A stretch of DNA of 57,972 bases from a virus, in IMG/VR virus record IMGVR_UViG_3300031227_000047, positions 1 through 57,972 of that record. One strand, given 5' to 3'. Both the position numbers and the translations under genes were made by a program. Under the pieces are notes generated by a model, which had not been told where the DNA came from, made no database searches, and worked only from the letters and a program-made list of their open reading frames with translations. This document shows, one piece after another, positions 56,034 to 57,972 of this stretch. Position 1 is the stretch's first letter, and each line of letters begins with the position of its first letter.

Positions 56034-56426
56034 ATGAAAGATTCTGTCAGAATTTTAGCTGAGTGGGCCGAAGTAACAGGAACCACCCTAAATACTTTGA
56101 TTGGTTCCAATGTTATGCGAGACCGACTTATTTCTTCTTTCAAAAATACAGTAAAAGCAATTTTGATTTTTAGGGGTGCTACTGGAACTGAGTATAAACC
56201 GGATATTGAAAATGGACGTTTTTATGTCAGTTGTTTTGGTGGTTCGGATGATATGAGAGATGCGGAAGAGGTGTACAGAGCCGTTGTAGAACGGTTCCAT
56301 GATAAAAGTGGAGACACAACTACAGGAGGAATCGTGGTATGTGAATTAGAGACGGCTTCCCCAATGTGGGATCCTGAAGAAGGTTGGCCAAGTATGGTTT
56401 GTATATTTAGAGTTTTGACAAAATAG
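56034..56426 (+). CDS. Tail terminator/completion protein
   Basis: 130 residues. The helix EEVYRAVVERFHDK followed by beta strands ending SMVCIFRVL, and the position before the tail tube, fit tail-terminator proteins of the gpU/gp17 group. Pattern-level evidence. Confidence 0.6.
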   Translation: MKDSVRILAEWAEVTGTTLNTLIGSNVMRDRLISSFKNTVKAILIFRGATGTEYKPDIENGRFYVSCFGGSDDMRDAEEVYRAVVERFHDKSGDTTTGGIVVCELETASPMWDPEEGWPSMVCIFRVLTK

Positions 56427-56443
56427 AAAAGGAGAATTTAGTT

Positions 56444-57007
56444 ATGGTATGGCAAACAGAAATTGAGACAGGGCGAGTAGTTGGAATCGCCTTTGCAGAT
56501 GAAGAGACAGTGGCTCCGGTTACTTTACCTAATACAGGTAGTTCCCTTGACTGGACAGCAATTGCCAGTGGAGAGAATTGTTTTGGATGGACAATAAATC
56601 CTTTCGAGTTGACAGCGGATGACTTGGAATTTGAAGACAATGAAGGAAATCCGATCATTGTCAAACCCCCGAAAGCTCAAAAGAAACGCGCCATTATCCG
56701 GGATGAAGTGGATTCACCGGATAAGGTAACTTTCACTTCGTTTGAAATCGGAGCAAAAGTTTTGGCGTGGGCTACGAATGTCACTATTGCTGGGGCAGTT
56801 GCTACGAAGTCCCCAACTTTCACACGTAAGGCTCTTATTGTAGAGATCGCTGGCTTAGGACTTCACTGGTTTCCAAGCGTTGAAATCAGGGTTGCAACTT
56901 CCAAGGCTGGTCTTAAAACTATAGGAACTCAAGTTGTAATTGCAGATGTTTTCGGAACGGATACGTATCCGACCGGACATACCTGGAATCAGTATGAAGA
57001 TGTGTAA
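56444..57007 (+). CDS. Major tail (tube) protein
   Basis: 187 residues, beta-rich, Thr/Val/Ile-rich with few charged runs (VTIAGAVATKSPTF; ALIVEIAGLGLHWFPSVEI). Strong ribosome site. Placed between the terminator and the chaperone/tape measure genes, where the tail tube is always encoded in siphoviruses. Confidence 0.7.
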   Translation: MVWQTEIETGRVVGIAFADEETVAPVTLPNTGSSLDWTAIASGENCFGWTINPFELTADDLEFEDNEGNPIIVKPPKAQKKRAIIRDEVDSPDKVTFTSFEIGAKVLAWATNVTIAGAVATKSPTFTRKALIVEIAGLGLHWFPSVEIRVATSKAGLKTIGTQVVIADVFGTDTYPTGHTWNQYEDV

Positions 57008-57037
57008 AAATCCCAATGGAGAGGACAATTTTTAATT

Positions 57038-57535
57038 ATGAATGACGAAACATTTCCAGAAACAGTAGCACAAGGCCCTTTATTTACGGAGTTTAAATTG
57101 GGCTCTGTTCATTTTAAATTTACAGAGCCAGAAGGACAACGTGAAGGGAGAAGGGCCTTGTCTGTAATGGCAAGTGCGGCGGAAAAGTATACGAAGTGGA
57201 TAAAATGGGAGAATGGTGAAGGTGAAATGACCGATCCTCCCATGTCTGAAAGTTTGGGCATGATAGATGATTTCCTTGATGCTCTTTTTGTAGTTTTGAA
57301 AGTGAATAAAAAAATGCAAAAGGTAATCGAGGATTCCGCTAAAGGGCCAAACATCACGGCTGTATTCACGGAGGTTACTCAAATGCTTCGCCGCCCTTTA
57401 TTTGGTTCGAGTCCAACTACGGAAGTGGAGCCGGAAGAGGTCACGGAAACTCCAGTAGAGGAGCCGGAAACTCAGGAGCCGGTGGCGGAAATTCTGGAAG
57501 AAACCTTGGAATCAGAACCAGAGCCGATTACTTAG
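57038..57535 (+). CDS. Tail assembly chaperone (gpG-like)
   Basis: 165 residues: a folded N-terminal domain and an acidic Glu/Pro/Thr tail (EVEPEEVTETPVEEPETQEP). It lies between tail tube and tape measure genes. The slippery heptamer CCCTTTA occurs in frame at 57394-57400, and the -1 frame is open from there to 57729, as in lambda G/GT. Confidence 0.8.
   Translation: MNDETFPETVAQGPLFTEFKLGSVHFKFTEPEGQREGRRALSVMASAAEKYTKWIKWENGEGEMTDPPMSESLGMIDDFLDALFVVLKVNKKMQKVIEDSAKGPNITAVFTEVTQMLRRPLFGSSPTTEVEPEEVTETPVEEPETQEPVAEILEETLESEPEPIT
57394..57400 (+). promoter_or_regulatory. Candidate -1 ribosomal slippery site CCCTTTA
   Basis: Heptamer X-XXY-YYZ aligned with frame C-CCT-TTA. A shift of -1 leads into an open frame of 109 codons. 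No downstream pseudoknot was worked out. Confidence 0.65.
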
Positions 57536-57729
57536 CTTACTGGAAAGGAATGGACAGTGTCATGCAGAGGTGGCATGTTCCATTTCATGTAATCGAGAAC
57601 GAATGGACTGTGAGCCAATGGGTTTGTTTAATGGCGGCTACGATAGAAAACGAGAATGAAAAGCAGAGAGAATCAAGTGGAAAAAAGACTATGGGACTTG
57701 AAGCTTTTACTTCCCGTTATATGAAATAA
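57400..57729 (+). CDS. Tail assembly chaperone extension (gpGT-like T part, by -1 frameshift)
   Basis: After slippage the chain continues IWFESNYGSGAG, a Gly/Ser-rich linker, then ADYLAYWKGMDSVMQRWHVP to the C-terminus (SRYMK), giving about 230 residues for the fusion. An ATG at 57550 exists but has AAAGGA almost touching it, too close for good initiation. In lambda the T domain binds the tape measure protein; the tape measure gene follows here. Confidence 0.7.
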   Translation: MWFESNYGSGAGRGHGNSSRGAGNSGAGGGNSGRNLGIRTRADYLAYWKGMDSVMQRWHVPFHVIENEWTVSQWVCLMAATIENENEKQRESSGKKTMGLEAFTSRYMK

Positions 57730-57740
57730 GTAGGTGAATT

Positions 57741-57972
57741 ATGGGCGGACCTGGAAGCGGTAGAAGAGCCGGTGGGGGAGGTGGAGCAGCAGCATTAGCT
57801 GGTGATATTCTTTATATAATCAAGGCAGACGCGACAAAATTATATGCTTCAATAACGACAGCCGAAACCAAATTCAAAGGCTTGTCTACCTTAATGCAGA
57901 CCCATGCTAAGAAGATTTCCTATGCTATGACTGGTATTGGGGTCGCTATTACTGGAGCTATGGCTTTGTCTA
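57741..57972 (+). CDS. Tape measure protein, 3' truncated by window end
   Basis: 77 residues are visible. A Gly-rich start (MGGPGSGRRAGGGGGAAALA) leads to TKLYASITTAETKFKGL, THAKKISYAMTGIGVAITGA, the typical N-terminal helix-plus-hydrophobic region of tape measure proteins. The rest, setting tail length, is outside the window. Confidence 0.85.
   Translation, partial: MGGPGSGRRAGGGGGAAALAGDILYIIKADATKLYASITTAETKFKGLSTLMQTHAKKISYAMTGIGVAITGAMALS

Overview
This window is most of the genome of a tailed double-stranded DNA bacteriophage. It is AT-rich, every credible gene is on the + strand, genes are tightly packed with many ATGA/GTGA start-stop overlaps, and most have strong AGGAGG-type ribosome sites. 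The head and tail genes (portal, MuF-like protein, scaffold, SU10-type capsid protein, connector, HK97-gp10-like protein, tail tube, frameshifted tail chaperone, start of the tape measure) indicate a siphovirus-like virion. No integrase or lysogeny module is visible. Promoters match bacterial sigma-70 consensus. The host cannot be named; a lipobox protein next to the endolysin hints at a Gram-negative host. The window opens inside a tail gene and closes in the tape measure, so the missing part is probably the rest of the tail module.

Layout. (1) 1-6010: tail-fibre/receptor-binding genes, then a lysis cassette (holin-like protein, amidase, membrane/lipobox protein), ended by three hairpins. 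(2) 6070-19830: the first of three near-identical regulatory blocks, a run of small accessory genes, a SNF2 helicase, a sigma-like factor, a nuclease/cytosine methyltransferase cassette, primase, a probable small RNA, an initiator gene with iterons inside it, a small sliding clamp, a helicase loader and a DnaB-like helicase. (3) 19860-35270: second block, then DUF932 protein, full-size clamp, a uracil-DNA glycosylase/3'-5' exonuclease fusion, family A polymerase, clamp loader, ssDNA-binding protein, RecA-like recombinase, flap nuclease, PD-(D/E)XK resolvase-like nuclease and an SbcC/SbcD set with SbcC split. (4) 35290-43300: third block and a mosaic accessory region full of paralogues and gene remnants. 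(5) 43320-57972: terminase, portal, head, connector and tail genes, including a large three-domain glycosyltransferase-like gene and a SAM methyltransferase inside the structural operon.

The replication genes form a nearly self-sufficient replisome: initiator, DnaC-like loader, DnaB-like helicase, TOPRIM primase, a family A polymerase with separate proofreading, two clamp-like proteins, a clamp loader and an SSB, plus recombination genes. Three regulatory blocks, each with a consensus promoter and a conserved 6-codon mini-ORF, start the three non-structural gene runs.

The observations most worth pursuing are the triplicated promoter/mini-ORF blocks; the G8 tract that switches the reading frame of the methyltransferase; the 31-bp repeat that appears to have let a nuclease gene slot into a translationally coupled operon; the promoter plus nested-stem RNA at 15555-15728; the lambda-like origin inside the initiator gene; the glycosyltransferase/methyltransferase pair among head genes; and the tail-chaperone slippery site. 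GC-richer islands (6.3-7.8, 10.0-10.6, 12.5-14.0, 35.4-35.9 and 36.7-39.3 kb) look like recent acquisitions in an AT-rich backbone.
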